DNA of 7,284 nt from Oscillospiraceae bacterium (GTDB lineage: Bacteria > Bacillota > Clostridia > Oscillospirales > Acutalibacteraceae), in assembly GCA_003505905.1 (NCBI GenBank), contig DNXM01000175.1, positions 2,511 through 9,794 of the forward strand. The letters run 5' to 3'. Every line of letters starts with the position of its first letter. Positions within the stretch are counted from its first letter, which is position 1. This document shows, in pieces, positions 1-6,774 of this stretch. The notes beneath the pieces are model-generated. The model ran no database searches, had not been told where the DNA came from, and saw only the letters and a program-made list of their open reading frames with translations. The position numbers were made by a program, and so were the translations under genes.

Positions 1-972
1 ATGGTGATTATTATGGATTGCGTCATGACCTTTTTTGGCTCGACAAGCAACGATGCGGCCTACAACGCATGGGTGACGGATGTGACGGATGTTTCCAACC
101 GCGGCACGGTTGAGGCGGTTTTGGCGCTGATGCCCGTGTTCGCCATGGTGATTGTGACCGTTGTGTTCGGTATTCTGGTCGGTGCGGTCGGCTATTCGGC
201 TTGTTTCATCGGCTTGGGTCTGCTCGTCACGGTGTGCGGCGTCATCGGTTTGTTCACCGTGAAGGATTCGCTTTCGGGCGAAAAGAAGCAGGAAAGCTAT
301 TGGAAAGATTTGGTTTACGGCTTCAAGCCATCGGTCGTTAAGGCGAACCGTTCGCTTTACATTATTTTGACTGCTACGGCTGTTTTTAACACGGCGGTTC
401 AAATCTTCCTTCCGTATATCTTTATCTATTTGGAGCACTACCTCCATTTCAGCTTTGACAATCTTCAAATCACACCCGTTGCGGCAATTGTTGCCGTGGC
501 TGCGGTTGCCGGCTTGGTGGTTGCGATGATACTGCTGGGCAAGATGATTGATAAGCTGGGCAAGAGCCGTTTCGTCATGCTTTCGGCGGCGCTGTTTGTC
601 GTTGGCTTGGTTTGCGTTTCGTTTGCCGAAACGCTCGGCGTGTTCGGCTTGCTTGCGCTGATTATGCTTGCCGGCTACGGGCTTTTGATGATTATTCTCA
701 ATGCCTCCATCCGTGACTTTACTCCCGAGGGTATGGCAGGTCGCTTCCAAGGCATCCGTATGATTTTTATGGTGCTCATTCCCATGGTGGTCGGTCCGTC
801 GGTCGGCTCCCGTGTCATTTCCGTTTTCAGTGATACCACCTACCTCAACGAATATGATGAATTGGTTCAAATCCCCGTTCCGCAGATGTTTGTTGCGGCG
901 GCGGTGATTGCCGTGTTTATTTTCATTCCGCTTGTTTTGGTGCGGAAGGATTTTAAGAGCGTGAAGTTTTAA
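1..972 (+). CDS. MFS transporter, 5'-truncated by window edge
   Basis: This is the C-terminal 323 residues of a polytopic membrane transporter of the major facilitator superfamily, closest in feel to the GPH/SLC45-like sugar or drug carriers of Clostridia. The frame is open to the first base. About 100-120 residues (roughly TM1-3) are missing, so the ATG at base 1 is probably internal. Visible parts: a loop with NDAAYNAWVTDVTD and NRG at about residues 17-35, matching the loop after TM4 in such carriers; hydrophobic helices at about 41-63 and 64-86; a charged central cytoplasmic loop at about 87-117; then helices near 118-138, 159-179, 191-211, 212-235, 250-270 and 296-317. The loop GKMIDKLGKSR at 180-190 fits the MFS motif-A pattern (GxxxDxxGxxR) between TM8 and TM9. 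The protein ends in a short basic tail. Substrate cannot be told from sequence. The next gene starts 13 bases after its stop, suggesting co-transcription. MFS family is confident; subfamily is inference. Confidence 0.85.
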   Translation: MVIIMDCVMTFFGSTSNDAAYNAWVTDVTDVSNRGTVEAVLALMPVFAMVIVTVVFGILVGAVGYSACFIGLGLLVTVCGVIGLFTVKDSLSGEKKQESYWKDLVYGFKPSVVKANRSLYIILTATAVFNTAVQIFLPYIFIYLEHYLHFSFDNLQITPVAAIVAVAAVAGLVVAMILLGKMIDKLGKSRFVMLSAALFVVGLVCVSFAETLGVFGLLALIMLAGYGLLMIILNASIRDFTPEGMAGRFQGIRMIFMVLIPMVVGPSVGSRVISVFSDTTYLNEYDELVQIPVPQMFVAAAVIAVFIFIPLVLVRKDFKSVKF

Positions 973-980
973 GAAGGTGA
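972..980 (+). promoter_or_regulatory. Ribosome binding site of the GDPD-like gene
   Basis: AGAAGGTGA differs by one base from the ideal AGGAGGTGA and overlaps the stop codon of the MFS gene. It sits 5 bases before the GTG at 986. The in-frame GTG at 977 lies inside the site and cannot use it, so 986 is the better start. Confidence 0.7.
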
Positions 981-985
981 ACAAA

Positions 986-1960
986 GTGAAAAAGCTCGGC
1001 AAAAAGACAATTTTAATCGGCGGCATCGTTTTGGCGGTGCTGGCTTGTGCGGCACTTGTTATCGGGCTTGCGGCTGCCCGTAAGTCAAAACAGGTTTCTT
1101 TGGCGGATGCGGGGCTTGCCGAAAAAACGGATATTGAATTAACGGCGTACCACGGCTTTTCCGCCGTTGCGCCCGAAAACAGTTTGCCTGCTTTTGCGGC
1201 GGCGGCTGAAAACGGCTTTTCCGCCGTGCAGTTTGATGTGCGCCGGACCGTTGACGGTGTTTGGGTTGTGATGCACGATGAAACCGTCAAACGCATGACC
1301 GACGGCAGGGGCAGTGTTGAGAAGATGACCTTTAAGCAGCTCGTTCAGTGCCGCATCAACAAGGGAAACGGCAGGAAAGAATACAAAGGCCGGTCGCTCA
1401 CTGTGCCGACGCTGTCGCAGGCTTTGTCGGCTTGCGCAGGCCGGATGATTCCCGCTATTGAAATTCAGCAAAGCGGAACGGATTGCCTGGAAAGCCTGCT
1501 CAATGAAATCGGCTACGCCACCAGAAGAGAGTGCCGTATTCTTTCGGCTGACCGTGAGCAGCTGCTCAAAATCAAAGAATTGACCGACAGCGGCTCCGTT
1601 GCGCTGAAGTCCACGCAGGTTCAGCTGGAATGGGTAACGGACAAGCTGAACAAAAAAACGCTTGAGCTTGCCAGGCAAACCCCCGACATCGGGGTTTCGT
1701 TCAACGCCGAAAAGAGCGGTGACGCCGACGAAATCAAGAGCTTTACCGATGCGGGCATTTCACTTTCCGCTTGGGCGGTGGATAAGCCCGAGCGCATGAA
1801 AGAGTTATACGATGCCGGCGTGCGTCGGTTCGCAACAAGCCGCATTACCAATCAACCGACAGAAACAACCGAAACGGAAACCGTTACGGCAAAGCAGACG
1901 AAGCCGATCACGACACCGAAAACGACAAAGACCACCGCCAAAGCGAAGGGGGATGCTTGA
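986..1960 (+). CDS. Membrane-anchored GDPD-like protein with degenerate active site
   Basis: 324 residues; the GTG at 986 is preferred over the GTG at 977 because of the ribosome binding site. A basic N-terminus (KKLGKK) and one hydrophobic helix at about 9-31 anchor the protein, probably with the domain outside the cell. The VLAC at the helix core is not a good lipobox. Residues about 50-290 follow the glycerophosphodiester phosphodiesterase TIM barrel, which in active members releases glycerol-3-phosphate from lipid-derived diesters. Visible landmarks are PEN (63-65), FDVRRTVDG, VVMHD (His97), IPAIEI (Glu159) and a late SAWAVD strand. The family signature is altered: AHRG is AYHG (Tyr55, His56), the metal-binding ExD is QFD (Gln82, Asp84), and the terminal TD is TSR. 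In characterised GDPDs the first His and this Glu are catalytic or metal ligands, so activity is doubtful. The last 35 or so residues are a Thr/Lys/Glu-rich, probably disordered tail. Its stop overlaps the next start by one base. The fold is fairly sure; loss of activity is inference. Confidence 0.8.
   Translation: MKKLGKKTILIGGIVLAVLACAALVIGLAAARKSKQVSLADAGLAEKTDIELTAYHGFSAVAPENSLPAFAAAAENGFSAVQFDVRRTVDGVWVVMHDETVKRMTDGRGSVEKMTFKQLVQCRINKGNGRKEYKGRSLTVPTLSQALSACAGRMIPAIEIQQSGTDCLESLLNEIGYATRRECRILSADREQLLKIKELTDSGSVALKSTQVQLEWVTDKLNKKTLELARQTPDIGVSFNAEKSGDADEIKSFTDAGISLSAWAVDKPERMKELYDAGVRRFATSRITNQPTETTETETVTAKQTKPITTPKTTKTTAKAKGDA
1152..1227 (+). repeat. Pair of identical 16-base direct repeats, 60 bases apart, each a small hairpin
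   Basis: ACGGCTTTTCCGCCGT occurs at 1152-1167 and again at 1212-1227, in frame, both times encoding GFSAV. Each copy is itself an inverted repeat (ACGGC/GCCGT around a 6-base loop). They lie within the GDPD-like gene around the altered active-site motifs. Their significance is unknown; a chance result of codon preference is possible. Confidence 0.5.
1946..1952 (+). promoter_or_regulatory. Ribosome binding site of the zinc-ribbon gene
   Basis: AAGGGGG lies inside the end of the GDPD-like gene, 7 bases before the ATG at 1960. This supports that ATG rather than the in-frame TTG at 1957. Confidence 0.6.
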
Positions 1961-3006
1961 TGTCGATTAACTTTATGTGTCCGTATTGCGGCAGCGATTT
2001 GCACATGGATGAGAGCGCACAAAAGCTGCGGTGCGATGCGTGCAAATCGGAATACGATTTTGACGAGGTGAGCACGCAGAGCGATGAGGAGCTTGCGCAG
2101 GTGCTCGGCGAATATCCGAGCGAAGAGGTCGACTGTGACGGCTGTATGTGCGACAACTGCGGTGCGCAGATGATTGCGGATGAATACACGTCTGCCACCT
2201 TTTGCAGCTTTTGCGGTGCGCCCACGATTTTGCCGACGCACATCACGGGCGTTGCCAAGCCCGATTATGTTTTGCCCTTTCAGGTGAATCGCCGTCAGGC
2301 ACAGCACGCCTTTTCGGCTTGGTTCCGCAAAAAGAAGCTGATTCCGCCAGGTTTTCTCGAAACGGCGATGGCGGGAAAAATCAGCGGCATTTATGTGCCG
2401 TTTTGGCTGTTTGATTGCGAGGTCGAAACCCGACTTCACGCAAAGTCCTCCGTCACCTCTTCCATCCGTTCGGGCAACGCCGAGCTTGTCACCGTCAAGG
2501 ATTATGCACATTATCGGGATGTGATTGCCGATTACACCGATGTGCCTGTGGACGCAAGCGAAAAAATGGATGACCGCTTGATGGATATGCTCGAACCGTT
2601 TGATTTCAGCCGGGCGGTGCCGTTTGAACCGAGCTATACGGAAGGGTTCTGTTTGGAAAAATATGCCTACACAAAAGACCAAGCGTTTGACCGTGTGCGG
2701 GAAAGGCTGAACGGCTGTTCGCTGCAATCCGCCCGTGAAACGCTCAACACCGAAGGGTTTGCAAGCGTCACATCCTGCACGCACACCTACAACAGGTGCC
2801 GTGCAAAATATGTGTTGCTCCCCGTGTGGACAATCAACTATAACTATAACGGCTTCACGCATCAATTTTTCATGAACGGACAAACGGGAAAAATTGTCGG
2901 CGAACCGCCGTTGAGCCTAACACGCACCCTGCAATGGTTCGGCGGAATTGCCGCCGCCGTGGCGGCACTCGGCGAATTGATTTGGTTGGCGGTGAATTTG
3001 TTATGA
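1960..3006 (+). CDS. TFIIB-type zinc-ribbon membrane protein (YdjG-like)
   Basis: 348 residues. Two zinc-binding modules occupy the N-terminus: CPYC (Cys7, Cys10) with CDAC (Cys25, Cys28), then CDNC (Cys64, Cys67) with CSFC (Cys82, Cys85), plus extra cysteines at 59 and 62. An acidic linker separates them. After the ribbons comes a conserved-looking region (FQVNRRQAQHAFSAWFRKK, then GIYVPFWLFDCEV), a long soluble mid-section, and the phrase MNGQTGKIVGEPP. One hydrophobic helix at about 323-348 ends the protein, so it is probably membrane-tethered with the ribbons in the cytoplasm. This layout fits the family annotated in Firmicutes as TFIIB-type zinc ribbon-containing protein, which includes Bacillus YdjG, encoded with PspA, the TPM protein YdjH and the SPFH protein YdjI. 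A direct transcription role is not supported. The stop codon overlaps the next start (ATGA), so the two are probably translationally coupled. Family is confident; a membrane-stress role is inferred from Bacillus. Confidence 0.8.
   Translation: MSINFMCPYCGSDLHMDESAQKLRCDACKSEYDFDEVSTQSDEELAQVLGEYPSEEVDCDGCMCDNCGAQMIADEYTSATFCSFCGAPTILPTHITGVAKPDYVLPFQVNRRQAQHAFSAWFRKKKLIPPGFLETAMAGKISGIYVPFWLFDCEVETRLHAKSSVTSSIRSGNAELVTVKDYAHYRDVIADYTDVPVDASEKMDDRLMDMLEPFDFSRAVPFEPSYTEGFCLEKYAYTKDQAFDRVRERLNGCSLQSARETLNTEGFASVTSCTHTYNRCRAKYVLLPVWTINYNYNGFTHQFFMNGQTGKIVGEPPLSLTRTLQWFGGIAAAVAALGELIWLAVNLL
2988..2995 (+). promoter_or_regulatory. Ribosome binding site of the small membrane protein
   Basis: GGCGGTGA, resembling the AGGAGGTGA consensus, lies 7 bases before the ATG at 3003. 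It supports that start over the upstream in-frame ATG at 2934, which would remove the signal peptide from the N-terminus and overlap the preceding gene by 73 bases. Confidence 0.55.
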
Positions 3007-3416
3007 TAAAAAAACTTGCTTCGCTTTTTCTTATCTTTTTGCTTTTGCTCGGGTTGAGCGGTTTTGCCTTTGCCGAGGAAGCAGGCACCGCCGATGCCGT
3101 GCCGAATGAAGTGTACGGCGGTTATGAAGATGACTTTTTCAACAACGGCTATGAGGGCATCGAGGAATCGCCCGGTGTCGCACAGGAGCCGGTCGTTCGA
3201 TGGTATCAGAGGCTTTCGGTTGTGCCGATTGTGTTCGGCGTGATTGTCGGCGCCGTTGCGGTATTCATTCTGCGCAAAAACTCCGGCGGCACGATGACCG
3301 TTGGCGGCACCCGTGAGGTGCATTCCCAAAGCCGCACGGTTGCCCAAAGTGACCGTGAGGTGAATGTTCACCGCACGACACGGCGGCTGAACGATTCGTC
3401 ACACAGACACGGATAA
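3003..3416 (+). CDS. Small signal-peptide/single-helix membrane protein, YdjH-like remnant without a TPM domain
   Basis: 137 residues. The N-terminus is a textbook signal peptide: MIKK, a Leu/Phe-rich core at 5-21, and an AFA site cleaved after about residue 24. A short acidic, Tyr/Phe/Asn-rich ectodomain follows (about 25-65, including YGGYEDDFFNNGYEG). One transmembrane helix lies at about 73-90. The tail at 91-137 is basic and rich in Thr, Ser, Arg and His, with TMTVGG and HRTTRR. It is coupled (ATGA overlap) to the zinc-ribbon gene. In many Firmicutes that gene is followed by a TPM-domain protein with signal peptide, roughly 150-residue TPM domain, membrane helix and basic cytoplasmic tail. 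This protein keeps every part except the domain. The start at 3003 gives the signal peptide and a good ribosome binding site. A real short protein seems likely because the frame is intact. Homology to YdjH is inference from layout and tail; it could be an unrelated hypothetical protein. Confidence 0.7.
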   Translation: MIKKLASLFLIFLLLLGLSGFAFAEEAGTADAVPNEVYGGYEDDFFNNGYEGIEESPGVAQEPVVRWYQRLSVVPIVFGVIVGAVAVFILRKNSGGTMTVGGTREVHSQSRTVAQSDREVNVHRTTRRLNDSSHRHG

Positions 3417-3448
3417 CGGAAATTATTTATTGTGAGGATAGACAGAAC

Positions 3449-5104
3449 ATGAACAACTACGAAAAGCTGGCGGAACTGCTGTTCCCCCACATTCAGAAAA
3501 CACCGCAGGATTATGAAACGCTGTATCCCCCGAGAGCGTTGCCCGAGGGCGCAAGAGTGACCCGTTTTGCTCCCAGCCCGACCGGCTTTTTGCACATCGG
3601 CGGATTGTTCACCGCCTTGGCAGGTGTGCTCACCGCAAAGGCAAGCGGCGGCGTGTCGTTTCTGCGCATTGAGGACACCGACAAAAAGCGTGAAATCACG
3701 GACGGCGTCACGGCAATTATCGAGGGCTTTCGTGATTTCGGCATCACATTTTCCGAGGGCGTGACCGGCTTCGGCACCGAAAGCGGTGCTTACGGTCCGT
3801 ACACGCAAAGCAAGCGTGCCGAGGTGTATCAGACCATTGCCAAGAGCTTGGTTCAACAGGGCTTGGCTTATCCGTGCTTTTGCTCCGAGGAGGAGCTGAC
3901 CCAACTGCGTGACCGGCAGGAGCAAGAGGGTGCGCTGATTAAGGGCTATTTCGGCAAGTATGCCAAATGCCGTGACTTGAGCCTTGAGGAGCAGGAAAAG
4001 CGCATTCGGGCAGGCGAAAGCTATGTGCTTCGTTTGCGCTCGAACGGGCAGGAAGACAAGCGCATTGTGTTTGAGGATATGATTCGAGGCAAAATCGAAA
4101 TGCCCGAAAACATCACCGATGTGGTTCTGCTCAAAGCGGACGGTATCCCGACCTATCACTTTGCCCATGCGGTGGATGACCACTTTATGCGCACGACCCA
4201 TGTGGTGCGCGGCGATGAGTGGATTGCTTCCGTGCCGCTGCACATTGCTTTGTTCAAAGCGTGTGGCTTCAAGGTGCCGAAATATGCTCATGTTTCACCT
4301 GTTATGAAAGAGGATAACGGCGGCAAGCGCAAGCTTTCCAAGCGCAAGGACCCCGAAGCGGCGGTGAGCTACTTTGTTGAGGGCGGTTACCCGAAGGATG
4401 GCGTTATCGAATATTTGCTGACTCTGCTCAACTCCAACTTTGAAGATTGGCGCAAGGCAAATCCGACGGCTGACCATTGGGATTTCCCGTATAATTTGAA
4501 AAAGATGAGCGTGAGCGGTTGCCTGTTTGATTTGGCGAAGCTCAGCGATGTTTGCAAAAATATTATTTCCGTCATGTCGGCACAGGAGGTGCTCGACAGC
4601 GTGCTGGAATGGAGTAAAAAGTACGACGGCGAGCTGTTTGAATTGCTCAATGCCGACAAGGCTTATGCGCTTGGCATTTTCTCCATCGACCGCGGCACTG
4701 CCAAGCCCCGTAAGGATTTGGCAAAGTGGGACGAAGTGAAAAGCTTTGTCGAATATTTCTACGATTCCCTTTATCAACCGCACTTTGAAACGGATGAGCG
4801 GTTCGGTGCGGACGACGTGAAAACCGTATTGAGCGAATACTTAAAAGTTTATGACCCAAAGGATGAAAAAGACGCTTGGTTTGAAAAAATCAAAGCCCTT
4901 TGCGAGCCGTTGGGCTACACCCCGAATGTCAAAGAATACAAAAAGAACCCCGACTTGTACAAGGGTCATGTGGGCGACCTGTCCGGCATGATTCGCCGTG
5001 CCGTCACATCCCGCACGAATACGCCCGACCTGTGTGCCATTATGCAGCTGCTCGGCGAAGAAAACGTGCGCAGCCGTATCAACCAAGTGATTAACAGCCT
5101 TTAA
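3449..5104 (+). CDS. gltX: Glutamate--tRNA ligase
   Basis: 551 residues. It charges tRNA-Glu with glutamate in the cytoplasm using ATP. The class I core is clear: TRFAPSPTG leading to HIGG (49-52), FLRIEDTD (71-78), [15 protein letters not shown] near 251-265, and KLSKR (295-299). A zinc-knuckle-like CFC (Cys143, Cys145) pairs with a later CRD (Cys174, Asp176), where the E. coli enzyme has CRH. An all-helical anticodon-binding region fills the C-terminus. It is longer than the E. coli or B. subtilis enzymes (about 470-480). Part of the excess is a 35-40 residue N-terminal extension before TRFAPSP, with [12 protein letters not shown] and DYETLYPPR, which I recall from a clostridial GluRS group. 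The ATG at 3449 has GAGGA 10 bases upstream. The gap from the preceding gene is 32 bases, with no T-box leader or terminator. glnS follows after 16 bases. Function is very likely; whether it is strictly tRNA-Glu specific cannot be read from sequence. Confidence 0.95.
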   Translation: MNNYEKLAELLFPHIQKTPQDYETLYPPRALPEGARVTRFAPSPTGFLHIGGLFTALAGVLTAKASGGVSFLRIEDTDKKREITDGVTAIIEGFRDFGITFSEGVTGFGTESGAYGPYTQSKRAEVYQTIAKSLVQQGLAYPCFCSEEELTQLRDRQEQEGALIKGYFGKYAKCRDLSLEEQEKRIRAGESYVLRLRSNGQEDKRIVFEDMIRGKIEMPENITDVVLLKADGIPTYHFAHAVDDHFMRTTHVVRGDEWIASVPLHIALFKACGFKVPKYAHVSPVMKEDNGGKRKLSKRKDPEAAVSYFVEGGYPKDGVIEYLLTLLNSNFEDWRKANPTADHWDFPYNLKKMSVSGCLFDLAKLSDVCKNIISVMSAQEVLDSVLEWSKKYDGELFELLNADKAYALGIFSIDRGTAKPRKDLAKWDEVKSFVEYFYDSLYQPHFETDERFGADDVKTVLSEYLKVYDPKDEKDAWFEKIKALCEPLGYTPNVKEYKKNPDLYKGHVGDLSGMIRRAVTSRTNTPDLCAIMQLLGEENVRSRINQVINSL

Positions 5105-5110
5105 GGGAGG
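5103..5110 (+). promoter_or_regulatory. Strong ribosome binding site of glnS
   Basis: AAGGGAGG overlaps the gltX stop codon and lies 10 bases before the ATG at 5121. It fixes the glnS start and indicates expression on the same transcript as gltX. Confidence 0.7.
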
Positions 5111-5120
5111 ATTTACTGCA

Positions 5121-6764
5121 ATGGAAGAAGAACTGACCAAAACAAATTCCAATTTTATTCACGATTTTATTGACGAGGATTTGGCGGCAGGCATCAATTC
5201 CCGTGTCCAAACTCGTTTTCCGCCGGAGCCAAACGGCTATTTGCACATCGGCCATGCCAAGGCGATTTGCATCGACTTCAGCACCGCCGAAAAGTACAAC
5301 GGCATTTGCAACCTGCGTTTGGATGATACCAATCCGTCCAAGGAAGATGTGGAATATGTGGACGCCATCAAAGAGGATATCGAGTGGCTCGGCTTCAAGT
5401 GGGAAAACTGCTACTATGCTTCGAGCTATTTCGATTTCATCTATGAATGCGCCATTAAGCTGATTAAAAAGGGCAAGGCATATGTGTGTGATTTGAACGC
5501 CGACGAAATCCGTGAATACCGCGGAACACTCACCGAGCCGGGCAAGAACAGCCCGTACCGTGACCGTTCCGTTGAAGAAAATCTGGATTTGTTCGCCCGT
5601 ATGACCAAGGGCGAATTTGCCAACGGCGAGCGTGTGCTCCGTGCCAAAATCGACATGGCTTCGCCGAACATCAATATGCGTGACCCCGTTATCTACCGTA
5701 TCGCCCATGTGCATCATCATCAGACGGGCGACAAGTGGTGCGTTTACCCGATGTATGACTTTGCTCATCCGCTGTCGGACGCAAAAGAAGGCGTCACCTA
5801 TTCACTTTGCTCGCTCGAATTTGAAAACCACCGTCCGCTTTATAATTGGTTCATCAACGAAATCGGCTTTGAAGAGCCACCCAGACAGATTGAGTTCGCC
5901 CGTTTGAATGTCAACTACTGCCAGACGAGCAAGCGCAAGTGCCTGGAAATGGTGGAAAAGGGCATTGTCAGCGGTTGGGACGACCCGAGAATGGTCACGC
6001 TTTGCGGTATGCGCCGCAGAGGCTATCCTGCCGCCGCCGTGCGTGAATTCATCGACCGTGTCGGCGTGTCGAAGGCTTACAGCGTGGTGGATTACGGCTT
6101 GCTTGAAGCCTGTGTGCGTGACAATTTGAACGCAAATGCTCCCCGTGCCATGGCGGTGCTGGAGCCGCTGAAGGTGGTCATCGACAATTATCCCGAGGGA
6201 AAGACCGAAACCATCGAGGTCGAAGTGAACCCCGATAAGCCCGAGCTCGGCACCCGTGCCGTCACATTCTCCCGCAATTTGTTTGTGGAGCGCAGTGACT
6301 TTATGATTGAGCCGGTGAAGAAATATTTCCGTTTGTTCCCCGGCAACGAGGTTCGTTTGAAGAGTGCGTATTTTGTCACCTGCAACAGCTACGAAACCGA
6401 TGAAAACGGCGAAGTGACCTGCCTGCACTGCACCTATGACCCGGCGAGCAAGGGCGGCAATTCCCCCGACGGACGCAAGGTCAAGGGCACGCTCCATTGG
6501 GTGAGCGAGGATGATTGCCTGGATGCCGAGGTTCGTTTGTATGACCGTTTGTTCAACAGCGAAACACCCGAGGGTGAGGAGGATTTGAACCCTGATTCGC
6601 TGACCGTTTTGCAGGGCTGTAAGCTTGAAGGCGGACTCAGGGACGCAAAGCCGGGCGACACCTTCCAGTTTATGCGTCAGGGCTACTACTGCGTGGATAA
6701 GGATTCCACGGCGGACAAGCTTGTTATTAACCGCACCGTTGCATTGAATTCTTCTTGGAAATGA
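5121..6764 (+). CDS. glnS: Glutamine--tRNA ligase
   Basis: 547 residues, close to the 554 of the E. coli enzyme. It attaches glutamine directly to tRNA-Gln. The GlnRS type, rather than GluRS, is shown by [18 protein letters not shown] (HIGH at 42-45), LRLDDTNP, and [19 protein letters not shown]. In that last stretch Tyr212 and His216 match the E. coli glutamine-pocket residues Tyr211 and His215 by motif. [16 protein letters not shown] and [19 protein letters not shown] are also typical. The KMSKS-type loop is TSKRK (269-273), where E. coli has MSKRK. The C-terminal half (about 340-547) is the two-beta-barrel anticodon-binding region found only in GlnRS and eukaryote-type Glu[14 protein letters not shown] and [15 protein letters not shown] are visible there. 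No YqeY fusion follows. It sits directly after gltX in an apparent operon. In Firmicutes this enzyme is patchily distributed and generally regarded as acquired by transfer. Function is very secure. Confidence 0.97.
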   Translation: MEEELTKTNSNFIHDFIDEDLAAGINSRVQTRFPPEPNGYLHIGHAKAICIDFSTAEKYNGICNLRLDDTNPSKEDVEYVDAIKEDIEWLGFKWENCYYASSYFDFIYECAIKLIKKGKAYVCDLNADEIREYRGTLTEPGKNSPYRDRSVEENLDLFARMTKGEFANGERVLRAKIDMASPNINMRDPVIYRIAHVHHHQTGDKWCVYPMYDFAHPLSDAKEGVTYSLCSLEFENHRPLYNWFINEIGFEEPPRQIEFARLNVNYCQTSKRKCLEMVEKGIVSGWDDPRMVTLCGMRRRGYPAAAVREFIDRVGVSKAYSVVDYGLLEACVRDNLNANAPRAMAVLEPLKVVIDNYPEGKTETIEVEVNPDKPELGTRAVTFSRNLFVERSDFMIEPVKKYFRLFPGNEVRLKSAYFVTCNSYETDENGEVTCLHCTYDPASKGGNSPDGRKVKGTLHWVSEDDCLDAEVRLYDRLFNSETPEGEEDLNPDSLTVLQGCKLEGGLRDAKPGDTFQFMRQGYYCVDKDSTADKLVINRTVALNSSWK

Positions 6765-6766
6765 GG
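6763..6766 (+). promoter_or_regulatory. Ribosome binding site of the last gene
   Basis: GAGG overlaps the glnS stop codon and is spaced 8 bases from the ATG at 6775, which supports that start. Confidence 0.45.
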
Positions 6767-6774
6767 CAAAAAAC

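Noticed and set aside
977..985. GTG at 977 as the start of the GDPD-like gene
   Set aside because: It lies within the ribosome binding site itself; the GTG at 986 is properly spaced.
1065..1085. Cysteine in the N-terminal helix of the GDPD-like protein as a lipoprotein lipobox
   Set aside because: VLAC has Leu at -2, which is unusual, and the hydrophobic run continues about ten residues past the Cys, which fits a transmembrane anchor rather than a lipoprotein signal.
1852..2883. 343-residue open frame on the - strand opposite the zinc-ribbon gene
   Set aside because: It lies fully opposite a well-supported gene. Its translation shows no domain or membrane pattern and is rich in Arg, His and Ala, as expected from reading GC-biased codons backwards. 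No ribosome binding site logic supports it.
2934..3002. Upstream in-frame ATG that would lengthen the small membrane protein by 23 residues
   Set aside because: The extension is an Arg-rich reading of the zinc-ribbon gene's end in another frame and would bury the signal peptide. The ATG at 3003 has the better ribosome binding site and the ATGA coupling.
3401..3440. AT-rich TATTTATT stretch as a promoter -10 before gltX
   Set aside because: No -35-like hexamer at the right distance; the match is weak and expected by chance.
3368..4291. 307-residue open frame on the - strand opposite gltX
   Set aside because: It covers the conserved catalytic half of GluRS in reverse, with no independent evidence of coding.
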